Assembly: GCF_001697185.1 (NCBI RefSeq) | Contig: NZ_CP014224.1 | Location: 1,178,001-1,242,000 of the forward strand | Reading direction: 5' to 3' | Origin: Wenyingzhuangia fucanilytica | Lineage (GTDB): Bacteria > Bacteroidota > Bacteroidia > Flavobacteriales > Flavobacteriaceae | Length of the DNA: 64,000 bases | Part shown: positions 1 through 8,443 of the stretch, in pieces | Numbering within the stretch: the stretch's first letter is position 1 | How the letters are laid out: each line of letters starts with the position of its first letter | Program-made: the position numbers and the translations under genes | Notes under the pieces: generated by a model | The model's input: the letters and a program-made list of their open reading frames with translations, nothing else | Databases searched by the model: none | What the model was told of the DNA's origin: nothing

Positions 1-147
1 TCGGAGATATACGATTTAAGCGGCAGAAAAATATTAGTAACTACTTCTAAAAAGGTAAATTTTAGCGATTATGCAAATGGTATTTATATTCTTAGAGTGA
101 CTGATATTGATTCTAAGAAAACTTATTTTTCTAAAATTATAAAATAA
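1..147 (+). CDS. C-terminal end of a type IX secreted protein (sorting domain), partial
   Basis: The frame is open from base 1 to a TAA at 145-147 and gives 48 residues; the gene starts outside the window. The pattern EIYDLSGRK, then YANGIYILRV, then a lysine-rich end (FSKIIK) is typical of the type A sorting domain that directs proteins through the Bacteroidetes type IX secretion system and is removed at the cell surface. The cargo part of the protein is not visible, so its function cannot be stated. A good hairpin follows at 177-212. Confidence 0.8.
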   Translation, partial: SEIYDLSGRKILVTTSKKVNFSDYANGIYILRVTDIDSKKTYFSKIIK

Positions 148-176
148 TATATCCTCTTAATATTTTTAATTAGACT

Positions 177-212
177 AAACGATACATCAATAATTAGGTG
201 TATCGTTTTTTA
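177..212 (+). terminator. Intrinsic terminator after the type IX cargo gene
   Basis: The arms AAACGATACA (177-186) and TGTATCGTTT (199-208) pair perfectly and run into a T tract. It lies 30 bases after the stop of the left-edge gene. Confidence 0.8.
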
Positions 213-274
213 TATATACAAATAAAGGATCAATGGGATCAAGGATCAATCCCAAAAGTTGTGTTTTGATATAT

Positions 275-309
275 AATAAAAAAAGCTCTCAAATTTCTTT
301 GAGAGCTTT
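275..309 (-). terminator. Intrinsic terminator of tRNA-Asp
   Basis: The arms AAAGCTCTCAAA (282-293) and TTTGAGAGCTTT (298-309) form a perfect 12 bp stem with a 4-base loop. Read on the minus strand, the stem is followed by a T run. It begins 3 bases past the tRNA 3' end. Confidence 0.8.
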
Positions 310-311
310 CG

Positions 312-385
312 CGGTCTGGACGGGACTCGAACCCGCGACCCCCTGCGTGACAGGCAGGTATTCTAACCAGCTGAACTACCAGACC
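312..385 (-). tRNA. tRNA-Asp (anticodon GTC)
   Basis: On the minus strand the acceptor arms GGTCTGG and CCAGACC pair fully, with discriminator G as expected for Asp. The anticodon loop is CTGTCAC between CTGCC-type stem bases and reads GTC. The T arm GCGGGTTCGAGTCCCGT is canonical. CCA is not encoded. The gene stands alone between two oppositely placed terminators. Confidence 0.95.
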
Positions 386-451
386 GTTGCTGTTAGCGGT
401 GGCAAATATACAACCTTTTTATAGTTGTGCAATAAAAAATCAAAACTTTTT

Positions 452-484
452 TCAAAAAAAATAGCGGTGTAAAAAACACCGCTA
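452..484 (-). terminator. Intrinsic terminator of the acyl-CoA dehydrogenase gene
   Basis: The stem TAGCGGTGT (462-470) with ACACCGCTA (476-484) has a 5-base loop. On the minus strand a T7 run follows. It starts about 25 bases past the stop codon of the gene ending at 509. Confidence 0.8.
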
Positions 485-508
485 CCTATCTATTTCATTA
501 AGAAAAGC

Positions 509-2017
509 TTAGACTAAATTTAGCCAAGTACTATCTTGTTTGTAATCTGTAATTAAGTTTGTGTTTTCTTGGAAAGTTAAAGAACTTACACAAGCAGTTA
601 CCTCGTGTTTTAAAGAAGTAATACATTCAGAAACCAAATCAGCTCTAAATCCTTTAATTCCTAAATCAATTACAAAGTTTGCAGAAACCACTCTACCAAT
701 AATTTTACCTAAGTCTACCATTTTACGCTGTGGCAGCTCCATATTAAGGTTAAAGTTTAAAATCTCTTTAAAGAATTCAGATGATTTAATAGTTAAATCG
801 TATTCTTTTAAGAAGTCAAATAAGTTGGTGATTTTTTTACGTTTCATCAACTTCATTACAGCTTCAGATATTTGAGTGTATAACATTTCGTTAGACCCTT
901 CAAAAATCATAAAAGCTCTACTGTCCATAATTCCTCTAGCACCAATGTTTTCTTCTTTGTAACCAGAAGAACCAGATAACTGTACTAAAGTTTGAGCAGA
1001 GGCTTGCATCATATCTGTAATTACAGATTTCATACTATTAGCTTCTACTTGATCCATTGCTAATTCATTGTCAATCCCACTGTGTTCAGCACTACGTGCA
1101 CACATGGCAGAACATACTGTAAAAGCAGACTGAATGTTGGCTATTTGCTCTTTTACTTTATCTAAAGCTAATAAGTTTTTACCACCTACAATTCTGTTGG
1201 TACAGTGATCAATAGCTTCGTCCATCATTCTTTTAATGAATCCCATAGCCATACCAGGGAATTGCATTCTAGAACGGTGTAATAAGTCTAACATTAATTT
1301 AATACCTGTACTACCTCCTTCTAATTTTTGATTTTCAGGAACTTTTAGGTCTAATTTATTGTTTCCATAAGGAATAGCATATAAACCAGCGTTGTTGTAG
1401 TATTCATCAACAATAACTCTTTGTTCTGGATCTTGGTTATCAGCAATAAAAAAGTCGATATCTCTACCTAATCTTCCATCTTCTCCTTTTTTACGAGAGG
1501 TAATCAACCAGTAATCTGCTAAACCTGTTAATCCTTGCCAATGTTTATACCCTTGAATGTGGTATTTTCCATCTTTGTAAGTGTTAGAAGTTTCCATACT
1601 TAAGGCATCTGACCCAAAACTAGGTTCTGTAATCATTAAACCTCCCATATTTCTTTCTTCTAGAAAACGCTTAAAAATTGGAGCTTTTACTTCTGGCTTA
1701 GCGTATTTAGCAACAGGTTCTAAAAATAATGCTATGTTAATTCCAAAAGTTAAGGATAGAGGTAAAGATTCGTAAGAAGCAGCTTCTAATATCCCTAAGC
1801 ATTCTTTTACTTTTACTCCTCTTCCTCCGTATTCGGTAGGAATAGCTACTGATAAAGGCTTTTTAGCCATGATATCTCTAAAAACCAAAGAAGGAAAACC
1901 TCTTACTTGGCTAAACTTTTGGATATCATCTTTCTCATAAAAAACGCTTTTTAAAGTATCTTTAAAATCCTTTAAAAAAACATCATAAGAAATGTTTTTA
2001 ATATCTTTAATTGACAT
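509..2017 (-). CDS. Acyl-CoA dehydrogenase family protein
   Basis: The 502-residue protein has the acyl-CoA dehydrogenase layout: a helical N-domain, a middle beta-domain with MITEPSFGSDA (about residues 128-138), where the flavin and acyl chain bind, and a C-terminal helical domain. The segment IFEGSNEML holds the glutamate that acts as catalytic base in this family. It should oxidise an acyl-CoA thioester with FAD and pass electrons to electron-transfer flavoprotein. It is longer than the usual 380-residue enzyme because of a helical C-terminal extension of roughly 100 residues. The substrate cannot be read from sequence. It is monocistronic, with its own terminator. Confidence 0.85.
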   Translation of the reverse strand: MSIKDIKNISYDVFLKDFKDTLKSVFYEKDDIQKFSQVRGFPSLVFRDIMAKKPLSVAIPTEYGGRGVKVKECLGILEAASYESLPLSLTFGINIALFLEPVAKYAKPEVKAPIFKRFLEERNMGGLMITEPSFGSDALSMETSNTYKDGKYHIQGYKHWQGLTGLADYWLITSRKKGEDGRLGRDIDFFIADNQDPEQRVIVDEYYNNAGLYAIPYGNNKLDLKVPENQKLEGGSTGIKLMLDLLHRSRMQFPGMAMGFIKRMMDEAIDHCTNRIVGGKNLLALDKVKEQIANIQSAFTVCSAMCARSAEHSGIDNELAMDQVEANSMKSVITDMMQASAQTLVQLSGSSGYKEENIGARGIMDSRAFMIFEGSNEMLYTQISEAVMKLMKRKKITNLFDFLKEYDLTIKSSEFFKEILNFNLNMELPQRKMVDLGKIIGRVVSANFVIDLGIKGFRADLVSECITSLKHEVTACVSSLTFQENTNLITDYKQDSTWLNLV

Positions 2018-2152
2018 AAATTTAATTGTCTTTACTAATTAGTAGTGCAAATATACAATTCTAAATAAGTATATATGGAATAACAAAGTTTTTATTGGCT
2101 TATTTATATTTAATTTTATAAAAATTACAAGTGCTGTTTTTAAATAATTTCT

Positions 2153-2160
2153 TAATTTTG
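2153..2160 (+). promoter_or_regulatory. -7 promoter element of the thr operon
   Basis: TAATTTTG matches the Bacteroidetes -7 consensus TAnnTTTG exactly. By the usual spacing, transcription would start about 2164-2166. No clear TTTG is seen 19-21 bases upstream, so the -33 element is weak. The 311-base gap 2018-2328 holds this promoter, the leader peptide and the attenuator listed next. Confidence 0.5.
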
Positions 2161-2164
2161 ATGC

Positions 2165-2245
2165 GTGAAAAATACAGTGACTACATATTTAACAAATTCT
2201 TTCTTTATTACCCTTTGGGGTTGTCATTGTTATTTATATATATAA
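2165..2245 (+). CDS. Candidate threonine-operon leader peptide
   Basis: A GTG-started frame of 26 codons ends in TAA at 2243-2245. Threonine is at positions 4, 6, 7, 10 and 16 (begins MKNTVTTYLT and contains FFITLWGC). The frame starts within a base or so of the inferred transcription start, so it could be read leaderless. The placement just before an intrinsic terminator and the thrA gene is that of classic ribosome-mediated attenuation, where stalling at Thr codons prevents termination. There is no homology evidence, and the overlapping ATG frame at 2161 has no Thr codons. Function is inferred. Confidence 0.45.
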   Translation: MKNTVTTYLTNSFFITLWGCHCYLYI

Positions 2246-2255
2246 ACCGTAAAAT

Positions 2256-2307
2256 CTTGAAATTTAATTGATATGATTTCCATTAAACATCAAGTACTGT
2301 TTTTTTT
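2256..2307 (+). terminator. Attenuator-type terminator upstream of thrA
   Basis: The arms CTTGAAATTTAAT (2256-2268) and ATTAAACATCAAG (2282-2294) pair at 11 of 13 positions, with a 2x2 internal loop. A run of eight T (2300-2307) follows. It lies inside the 5' leader of the thr operon, 21 bases before the thrA start, so full termination here would silence the operon. The segment 2184-2199 in the leader-peptide frame can pair imperfectly with 2256-2275, a possible antiterminator. Confidence 0.55.
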
Positions 2308-2328
2308 CTCAATCATTCCTACATTTAT

Positions 2329-4782
2329 ATGAAAATTTTAAAATTCGGTGGTTCTTCAATCGCCTCAGCAGCAAATATTAATCGCGTAATAGATATCTTA
2401 AAATCGACTAGCGAAAACACTCAAATCGCAGTTGTTTTTTCTGCTATTAATAAAACTACAGATGCTTTAATTAATACTGCATCAAAAGCTCAAAAACAAG
2501 ATGATACTTATAACGTTGATTTAAGTGAGTTAGAAAATAATCATTTTGATATTGTTCGTGAATTAATTCCAGTAAACAACCAAAGTGGAGTATTAAGTGG
2601 TGTTAAAAAAATATTCAACCAACTAGAAAGTATTCTAGAAGGGGTTTATTTATTACAAGAACTTTCGGCAAAAACTAATGATACTATTGTTAGTTATGGT
2701 GAATTCTTATCAACTTTTATCATCACCAAAGCTTTACAATGTCAAGAAATTGATGCTGCATATAAAAATAGTGGAGAGTTAATTATTACCAATAGTAATT
2801 ATGGTAATGCAACTCCTATTGTTGATATAACAAATAAAAATATTAAGGATTACTTTAATAGTAGTAACCACAACATTACTGTATTGCCAGGGTTTATTGC
2901 TTGTAGCGAACAAGGAGAAAAAACTACTTTAGGTCGTGGTGGGTCAGATTATACTGCTGCTATTTTAGCCGCTGCTTTAGAAGTAGAGCAATTAGAGATT
3001 TGGACAGATGTAAGTGGAATGTACACTGCCAACCCTAAATTGGTTAAACAAGCAAGGCCAATTACAACTTTGTCTTATAGTGAGGCAATGGAGTTATCTC
3101 ATTTTGGAGCTTCTGTTTTATATCCGCCAACTGTTCAACCGGTTATGGATAAAAATATTCCTTTGTATATCAAGAATACTTTTCAGCCAGAAGATTCAGG
3201 TTCTTTTATTACCAATGAAAATGTAAAAGGAGGTGGTGTTGTTAAAGGAATTAGCCACATTGATAACATTGCTTTAGCTACGGTTGAAGGTAATGGATTG
3301 ATTGGAATCCCAGGGGTTTCTAAAAGATTATTCAGTGCTTTATCAGAGAAAAAAGTAAATGTTATTTTAATCACTCAAGCTTCCTCAGAACATTCTATTT
3401 GTATTGCTATTGATGGTGGTGATGTTGAAAAAGCAGAGTTGGCTATTCAAGATGAATTTGCATATGAATTAAGTTTAGGAAAAATAGATCCTTTACACAC
3501 TCAAACTAAGATGGCTATTGTAGCTATTGTTGGTGAAGAGATGAAAAGTCATCAAGGAATTAGCGGAAGAATGTTTAGTGCTTTAGGAAAAGACAATGTA
3601 AATATTCATGCCATTGCTCAAGGTGCTTCAGAAAGAAATATTTCTACAGTTATTGATGCCAAAAATGTTAAAAAAGCTTTAAATGGTTTACATGCTGAGT
3701 TTTTTGAAGGACATATTACCAAGTTAAACTTGTTTGTTGTTGGTGTTGGTAATGTTGGTGGAAAATTATTAGAACAAATAGAAAAGCAAAAAGCTTATTT
3801 ATTAGATAAATTACAATTAAGTATAGAGGTTGTAGGTATGGCAAACTCTAAAAAAATGATTTTTAATGAAGAAGGAATTGATATTTCTGCTGATTGGAAA
3901 CAAAACTTAATTGATAATGGAGAGGAATTAAATTTAGATTTATTCCATGAGTATGTAAAAGAAATGAACTTGAGTAATAGTGTGTTTGTAGATAATACTG
4001 CCAACGCAACCATTGCTGGTTTATACGCTAGTTACTTAAAAGAAAGTATTGGGGTGGTTACTTGTAACAAAATTGCTGCTTCATCTGATTATGAAGTATA
4101 TGCTGAGTTAAAAAGATTATCTCAAGAATACAACGCACCATATTTATTCGAAACCAATGTTGGTGCCGGATTACCAATTATTAATACATTAAATAATTTA
4201 GTGCAATCTGGAGATCAAATTGTAAAGATTCAAGCAGTGGCTTCTGGTTCATTAAACTTTATTTTTAATTCTTTTGTTGGAGATGCTAATTTTGCAAAAA
4301 TTGTTGATGAAGCTGGAGAGTTAGGATTTACAGAACCTGATCCAAGAATTGATTTAAGTGGGGTAGATGTAGCTCGTAAAATTTTAATTTTGGCTCGTGA
4401 AAGTGGTGCTAAAATGAATTTAGAAGATATAGAAAATAAAACTTTCTTACCTAAAGCAAGTTTAGAAGCCGATTCTATTGCTGATTTTAAAAAGACACTA
4501 ATTGCTGAGGCTGCTCATTTTGAAGCTATCAAAGAAAAAGCCGCTGCAAATAATGCTGAATTAAAATATGTGGCAGAGTTTGTAAATGGTAAAGCAAATG
4601 TTTCTTTACAAGAAGTTGATAGTAAACATCCGTTCTCTAACTTACAAGGAAGTGATAATATAGTTTTATTCTTTACAGAAAGATATCCAGAGTTTCCTTT
4701 AATTGTAAAAGGAGCTGGTGCTGGAGCTGATGTAACTGCTTCAGGAATTTTTGCTGATATCATTAGAATTGGTAAAGGATAA
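2329..4782 (+). CDS. thrA: Bifunctional aspartate kinase / homoserine dehydrogenase I
   Basis: The 817 residues are the normal length for the fused ThrA enzyme. The kinase half carries KFGGSS at 5-10 and LGRGGSDYTAA near 200. Two ACT regulatory domains lie at about 320-465. The homoserine dehydrogenase half starts with the nucleotide-binding VVGVGNVGG near 470 and continues through TCNK and NVGAGLPII near 610 and PDPRIDLSGVDVARK near 670. It phosphorylates aspartate and later reduces aspartate semialdehyde to homoserine, the first and third steps toward Thr and Met. It heads thrA-thrB-thrC. The ACT domains predict feedback control, and the leader predicts attenuation. Confidence 0.97.
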   Translation: MKILKFGGSSIASAANINRVIDILKSTSENTQIAVVFSAINKTTDALINTASKAQKQDDTYNVDLSELENNHFDIVRELIPVNNQSGVLSGVKKIFNQLESILEGVYLLQELSAKTNDTIVSYGEFLSTFIITKALQCQEIDAAYKNSGELIITNSNYGNATPIVDITNKNIKDYFNSSNHNITVLPGFIACSEQGEKTTLGRGGSDYTAAILAAALEVEQLEIWTDVSGMYTANPKLVKQARPITTLSYSEAMELSHFGASVLYPPTVQPVMDKNIPLYIKNTFQPEDSGSFITNENVKGGGVVKGISHIDNIALATVEGNGLIGIPGVSKRLFSALSEKKVNVILITQASSEHSICIAIDGGDVEKAELAIQDEFAYELSLGKIDPLHTQTKMAIVAIVGEEMKSHQGISGRMFSALGKDNVNIHAIAQGASERNISTVIDAKNVKKALNGLHAEFFEGHITKLNLFVVGVGNVGGKLLEQIEKQKAYLLDKLQLSIEVVGMANSKKMIFNEEGIDISADWKQNLIDNGEELNLDLFHEYVKEMNLSNSVFVDNTANATIAGLYASYLKESIGVVTCNKIAASSDYEVYAELKRLSQEYNAPYLFETNVGAGLPIINTLNNLVQSGDQIVKIQAVASGSLNFIFNSFVGDANFAKIVDEAGELGFTEPDPRIDLSGVDVARKILILARESGAKMNLEDIENKTFLPKASLEADSIADFKKTLIAEAAHFEAIKEKAAANNAELKYVAEFVNGKANVSLQEVDSKHPFSNLQGSDNIVLFFTERYPEFPLIVKGAGAGADVTASGIFADIIRIGKG

Positions 4783-4883
4783 TTAAAGTTGATAAAGTTT
4801 TAAAGATAAAAGTTCATAAAGTTTGAGTTTGTAGGTTTTATCACTTTACAAACTTTCAACTTTCAACTTTATAACTATTTATA
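4783..4883 (+). repeat. Imperfect inverted repeat of AAAGTTGAT-like units between thrA and thrB
   Basis: The 101-base gap is made almost only of TAAAGTTGATAAAGTTT-like units on the left and AACTTTCAACTTTCAACTTTA on the right. The two sides are roughly reverse complements and could fold into a long AT-rich hairpin. No coding frame or promoter is evident. Its role is unknown; it could slow read-through or arise from slippage. Confidence 0.5.
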
Positions 4884-5813
4884 ATGAAAGAAATAAAATT
4901 ATTTTGCCCAGGTACTATTGCCAATGTTTCATGTGGATTTGATGTATTAGGACTTTGTTTAGATACTACTGGAGATGAAATGATCATCCGTAAAGTAGAT
5001 ACTCCTGGTGTTAAAATCACTAAAATTGTAGGTCAAGATTTACCATTAGCTACCGAAAAAAATGTGGCAGGTGTTGCGGTACTAGCTATGCTAGAAAAAT
5101 TAAACAACACTACAGATGGGTTTGAAATTGAAATTTATAAAAACATTAAGCCTGGAAGTGGAATAGGAAGTTCTGCAGCAAGTAGTACAGGTGCTGTTTA
5201 TGGAGTAAATGAATTGTTAGGAAAACCTTTTAACAATCATGATTTAATTGAATTTGCCATGAAAGGCGAAGAACTGGCAAGTGGTGTTCCACACGCCGAT
5301 AATGTTGCTCCTGCTTTATTGGGAGGATTTACATTAGTACGTTCTACCACTCCTTTAGATGTAATTAAATTAAATACACCATCATTATTATATGCAACGG
5401 TTATTCATCCTCAAATAGAGGTAAAAACTGCTGATGCTCGTCAAATCTTAAAAAGTAAATTAAGATTAAAAACAGCCATTACACAATGGGGGAATATTGG
5501 GGCTTTGGTTAGTGCATTATATACAGAAGATTACGATTTGTTATCTCGTTCTTTACACGATGAAATTGTAGAACCTATTCGTTCTATTTTAATTCCAGCT
5601 TTTGATAAAGTAAAAGAAGAGTGTAAAAACGCTGGAGCTTTAGGTTCTGGAATTTCAGGATCAGGTCCTTCTATTTTTGCTTTGAGTAAAGGTGAAGAAA
5701 CGGCTCATAAAGTAGCAGAGGCAATGAAAGCTGTGTATGATAAAGTAGGAGTTTCTTATGATATCCACATCTCTAAAATTAATGATCAAGGGATTAAAAT
5801 TTTAGAATCTTGA
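4884..5813 (+). CDS. thrB: Homoserine kinase
   Basis: This 309-residue GHMP-family kinase makes O-phosphohomoserine from homoserine and ATP. The glycine/serine-rich ATP loop GSGIGSSAASS is at about 91-101. The N-terminal ribosomal-S5-like fold begins with CPGTIANVSCGFDVLG, and the C-terminal GHMP motif ALGSGISGSGPS is near 252-263. It is the middle gene of the thr operon, between thrA and thrC, all on the same strand without an internal terminator. Confidence 0.96.
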   Translation: MKEIKLFCPGTIANVSCGFDVLGLCLDTTGDEMIIRKVDTPGVKITKIVGQDLPLATEKNVAGVAVLAMLEKLNNTTDGFEIEIYKNIKPGSGIGSSAASSTGAVYGVNELLGKPFNNHDLIEFAMKGEELASGVPHADNVAPALLGGFTLVRSTTPLDVIKLNTPSLLYATVIHPQIEVKTADARQILKSKLRLKTAITQWGNIGALVSALYTEDYDLLSRSLHDEIVEPIRSILIPAFDKVKEECKNAGALGSGISGSGPSIFALSKGEETAHKVAEAMKAVYDKVGVSYDIHISKINDQGIKILES

Positions 5814-5856
5814 TTAAATAGTTGATGTAAAATATCAATTAAAAAATATATTAAGA

Positions 5857-5943
5857 TGTCACTTCGAGTGATTTTTGAGGTACGAAAAAATTGTATCGAG
5901 AAGTAAATTATAAATATTTGGGTGTTCGAGCGGAGTCGAGAAC
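5857..5943 (+). repeat. Dispersed intergenic repeat unit between thrB and thrC
   Basis: This stretch holds CACTTCGAGTGATTTTTGAG followed by TATCGAGAAGT, then a 23-base segment (5921-5943, core TTCGAGCGGAGTCGAGAA). That 23-base segment occurs again, identical, at 33269-33291, where it forms half of a hairpin. GC content is visibly higher than the surrounding gap. It looks like a member of a chromosomal repeat family; no gene is present. Confidence 0.65.
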
Positions 5944-5964
5944 AGAACAAACAATAAATAAAAA

Positions 5965-7263
5965 ATGAAATATTTTAGTTTAAACGAAAAAGCTCCTAAT
6001 GTCTCTTTTAGAGATGCTGTTGTAAATGGAATTGCTCCAGACAGAGGTTTATATTTCCCTGAAAGTATCACACCATTATCAAAAGAATTTATTAATAATT
6101 TAGATAATTATAGTAATAACGAAATTGCTTACGAAATCATTAAGCAATTTGTAGGTGATGAAATTCCAGAACAAGATTTAAAACAAATCATAGAAGAAAC
6201 ATTATGTTTTGATTTTCCTGTAGTTCCAATCGAGGAGAATATAGGATCTTTAGAGTTGTTTCATGGACCAACAATGGCTTTTAAAGACGTAGGTGGTCGT
6301 TTTATGGCTCGTTGTTTAGGGTACTTTAATAAAAAAGAAAAAAACGATAAAGATATCACTGTTTTAGTGGCTACTTCGGGTGATACTGGAGGAGCAGTAG
6401 CAAGTGGTTTCTTAGGAGTTCAAGGTGTTAATGTTGTTATTTTATACCCTAGTGGTAAGGTTTCTGATGTACAAGAAAAACAATTAACAGCTTTAGGACA
6501 AAATATTACTGCTTTAGAAGTAGATGGTGCTTTTGATGATTGTCAAGACATGGTAAAAACTGCTTTTTTAGATGAGTCTTTAAACGAATATAGAACCTTA
6601 ACATCTGCAAACTCTATCAATGTAGCTCGTTGGTTACCGCAAGCATTTTACTTTTTCTTTGCTTACAAACAATTAAAAGATAAATCAAAAGACATTGTGT
6701 TTTCTGTTCCTAGTGGAAACTTTGGAAATATTTGTGCAGGAATGATTGCTCAAAAATTAGGGTTACCAATTAAAGAATTTATTACAGGTACCAATGTAAA
6801 TAGAGTAGTTCCAGCTTATTTAGAGTCTGGAAAATACGAACCAAAACCAACTATTGCTACTATTTCTAACGCAATGGATGTTGGTGCGCCTAGTAATTTT
6901 ATCAGAATAGAAAAATTACATGATTTTGATGTAGAAAAATTACGTAACAATTTAAAAGGATACTCTTATACAGATGCCGAAGCAACAGCAGCAATGGGGC
7001 ATTTATATAAAAAGTTTAACTACGTTGCAGAGCCACACGGGGCAATTGGTTATTTGGCTTTAAAAAATTATTTAAAAACAGCAACCAATACACAAGGAGT
7101 GTTTTTAGAAACAGCTCACCCTGTTAAATTTATGGATGTTTTATATCCTGGAGTTGCAGAAACTATTGAGTTACCAGAGCAAATTAAAGCTGTAATAGAC
7201 AAACCAAAGGTTTCTATTAAAATATCAGATTATAAAGGATTGACAGATTTTTTAAAGTCTTAA
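5965..7263 (+). CDS. thrC: Threonine synthase
   Basis: The 432-residue PLP enzyme converts O-phosphohomoserine to threonine. TMAFKDVGGRF (about 102-112) carries the PLP-binding lysine, and the phosphate-binding loop is TSGDTGGAVASG near 137-148. The N-terminal segment with the RGLYFPE motif is typical of this family. It is the last gene of the thr operon and is closed by the terminator at 7287-7312. Confidence 0.97.
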   Translation: MKYFSLNEKAPNVSFRDAVVNGIAPDRGLYFPESITPLSKEFINNLDNYSNNEIAYEIIKQFVGDEIPEQDLKQIIEETLCFDFPVVPIEENIGSLELFHGPTMAFKDVGGRFMARCLGYFNKKEKNDKDITVLVATSGDTGGAVASGFLGVQGVNVVILYPSGKVSDVQEKQLTALGQNITALEVDGAFDDCQDMVKTAFLDESLNEYRTLTSANSINVARWLPQAFYFFFAYKQLKDKSKDIVFSVPSGNFGNICAGMIAQKLGLPIKEFITGTNVNRVVPAYLESGKYEPKPTIATISNAMDVGAPSNFIRIEKLHDFDVEKLRNNLKGYSYTDAEATAAMGHLYKKFNYVAEPHGAIGYLALKNYLKTATNTQGVFLETAHPVKFMDVLYPGVAETIELPEQIKAVIDKPKVSIKISDYKGLTDFLKS

Positions 7264-7286
7264 GATCTGTGCACATACACCACATG

Positions 7287-7312
7287 AAAATCCCCTTTTT
7301 GGGGATTTTTTT
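7287..7312 (+). terminator. Terminator of the thr operon
   Basis: The arms AAAATCCCC (7287-7295) and GGGGATTTT (7301-7309) form a perfect stem with a 5-base loop and a T run. It ends only 30 bases before gcvT, so the gcvT promoter must overlap this area or gcvT depends on read-through. Confidence 0.85.
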
Positions 7313-7341
7313 ATTTATTTTTACCACTTACAATCATTACA

Positions 7342-8424
7342 ATGAAAAATACAGCACTTACACACATACACGAAAAATTAGGAGCTAAAATGGTTCCATT
7401 TGCAGGGTTTAATATGCCTGTTCAATACGAAGGAGTAAAAGTAGAACACGAAACAGTAAGAACTGCTGTGGGGGTTTTTGATGTTTCTCATATGGGAGAG
7501 TTTTTGTTAGAAGGACCAAACGCTTTGGCTTTGATTCAGAAAGTTTGTTCTAACGACGCTAGTAAATTGGCTATTGGCGATGCACAATACGCTTGTATGC
7601 CAAATGAAGATGGTGGTATTGTAGATGATTTGTTGATTTATCGCGTTAAAGAGGAATTATATCTTTTGGTGGTGAATGCCTCTAACATAGAAAAAGATTG
7701 GAATTGGATAGAAAAGCATAACGATTTAAACGTGGCGATGAAAAATCTATCTGATATTTATTCTTTATTAGCCATTCAAGGTCCTAAAACAACAGAAGCT
7801 TTACAAAGTTTAACTTCTGTAGACTTGGCTTCGATTCCTTTTTACAAGTTTGTTGTGGGAGATTTTGCCGGAATAGAACATGTAATTATTTCAGCAACTG
7901 GATACACTGGAGCAGGAGGTTTTGAAATTTATTGTAAAAATGATGAGGTTGCCCAGGTTTGGGAAAAAGTTTTTGAAGCTGGAAAAGAATTTGGAATCAA
8001 ACCTATTGGATTAGCGGCACGTGATACTTTGCGTTTAGAAATGGGATATTGTTTGTATGGAAATGATATCAACGATACTACTTCTCCAATAGAAGCAGGA
8101 TTGGGTTGGGTAACTAAATTCAATAAAGATTTTATCAATAAAGAAAATATTTTAGCTCAAAAGGAAAATGGTGTTGCTAAAAAGTTAGTAGGTTTTGAAG
8201 TTGTTGACAAAGGAATTGCAAGACATGATTATCCTATTGTTGATGCGGATGGAAATAAAATAGGAATTGTAACTTCTGGAACCATGTCACCAAGTTTAAA
8301 CAAGGCTATTGGTTTAGGGTATGTAACTACAGAGAATAGTAAAATTGGTGATGAAATTTATATTGAAGTAAGAAAAAAACAAATCAAAGCAAAGGTGGTA
8401 AAATTACCTTTTTATAAAGGATAA
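7342..8424 (+). CDS. gcvT: Aminomethyltransferase, glycine cleavage T protein
   Basis: The 360-residue length is standard for GcvT. It transfers the methylene group from the lipoyl-bound aminomethyl of the H protein to tetrahydrofolate and releases ammonia. Features seen are the N-terminal folate-binding fold with [25 protein letters not shown] near 185-197, and the C-terminal barrel with [20 protein letters not shown]. The other gcv genes are not in the window. No glycine riboswitch is recognisable upstream. The downstream gene rmuC starts 19 bases later. Confidence 0.96.
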   Translation: MKNTALTHIHEKLGAKMVPFAGFNMPVQYEGVKVEHETVRTAVGVFDVSHMGEFLLEGPNALALIQKVCSNDASKLAIGDAQYACMPNEDGGIVDDLLIYRVKEELYLLVVNASNIEKDWNWIEKHNDLNVAMKNLSDIYSLLAIQGPKTTEALQSLTSVDLASIPFYKFVVGDFAGIEHVIISATGYTGAGGFEIYCKNDEVAQVWEKVFEAGKEFGIKPIGLAARDTLRLEMGYCLYGNDINDTTSPIEAGLGWVTKFNKDFINKENILAQKENGVAKKLVGFEVVDKGIARHDYPIVDADGNKIGIVTSGTMSPSLNKAIGLGYVTTENSKIGDEIYIEVRKKQIKAKVVKLPFYKG

Positions 8425-8443
8425 TTAATTAAAACTCTTTTTT

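Noticed and set aside
233-424. Open frame of 63 codons over tRNA-Asp
   Set aside because: It reads through the tRNA in antisense and through its terminator; no start context or coding pattern.
561-875. Plus-strand frame of 104 codons inside the acyl-CoA dehydrogenase gene
   Set aside because: It is the antisense shadow of a well-conserved gene and has no recognisable protein pattern; the same applies to the other antisense frames of 60-130 codons, for example at 17499, 33834 and 47002.
2161-2272. ATG frame overlapping the thr leader peptide
   Set aside because: Its start lies before the predicted transcript start and it has no Thr codons; the GTG frame is the better leader.
7263-7341. Possible glycine riboswitch upstream of gcvT
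   Set aside because: The gap is only 78 bases and is largely taken by the thr terminator; no riboswitch-like core is visible.
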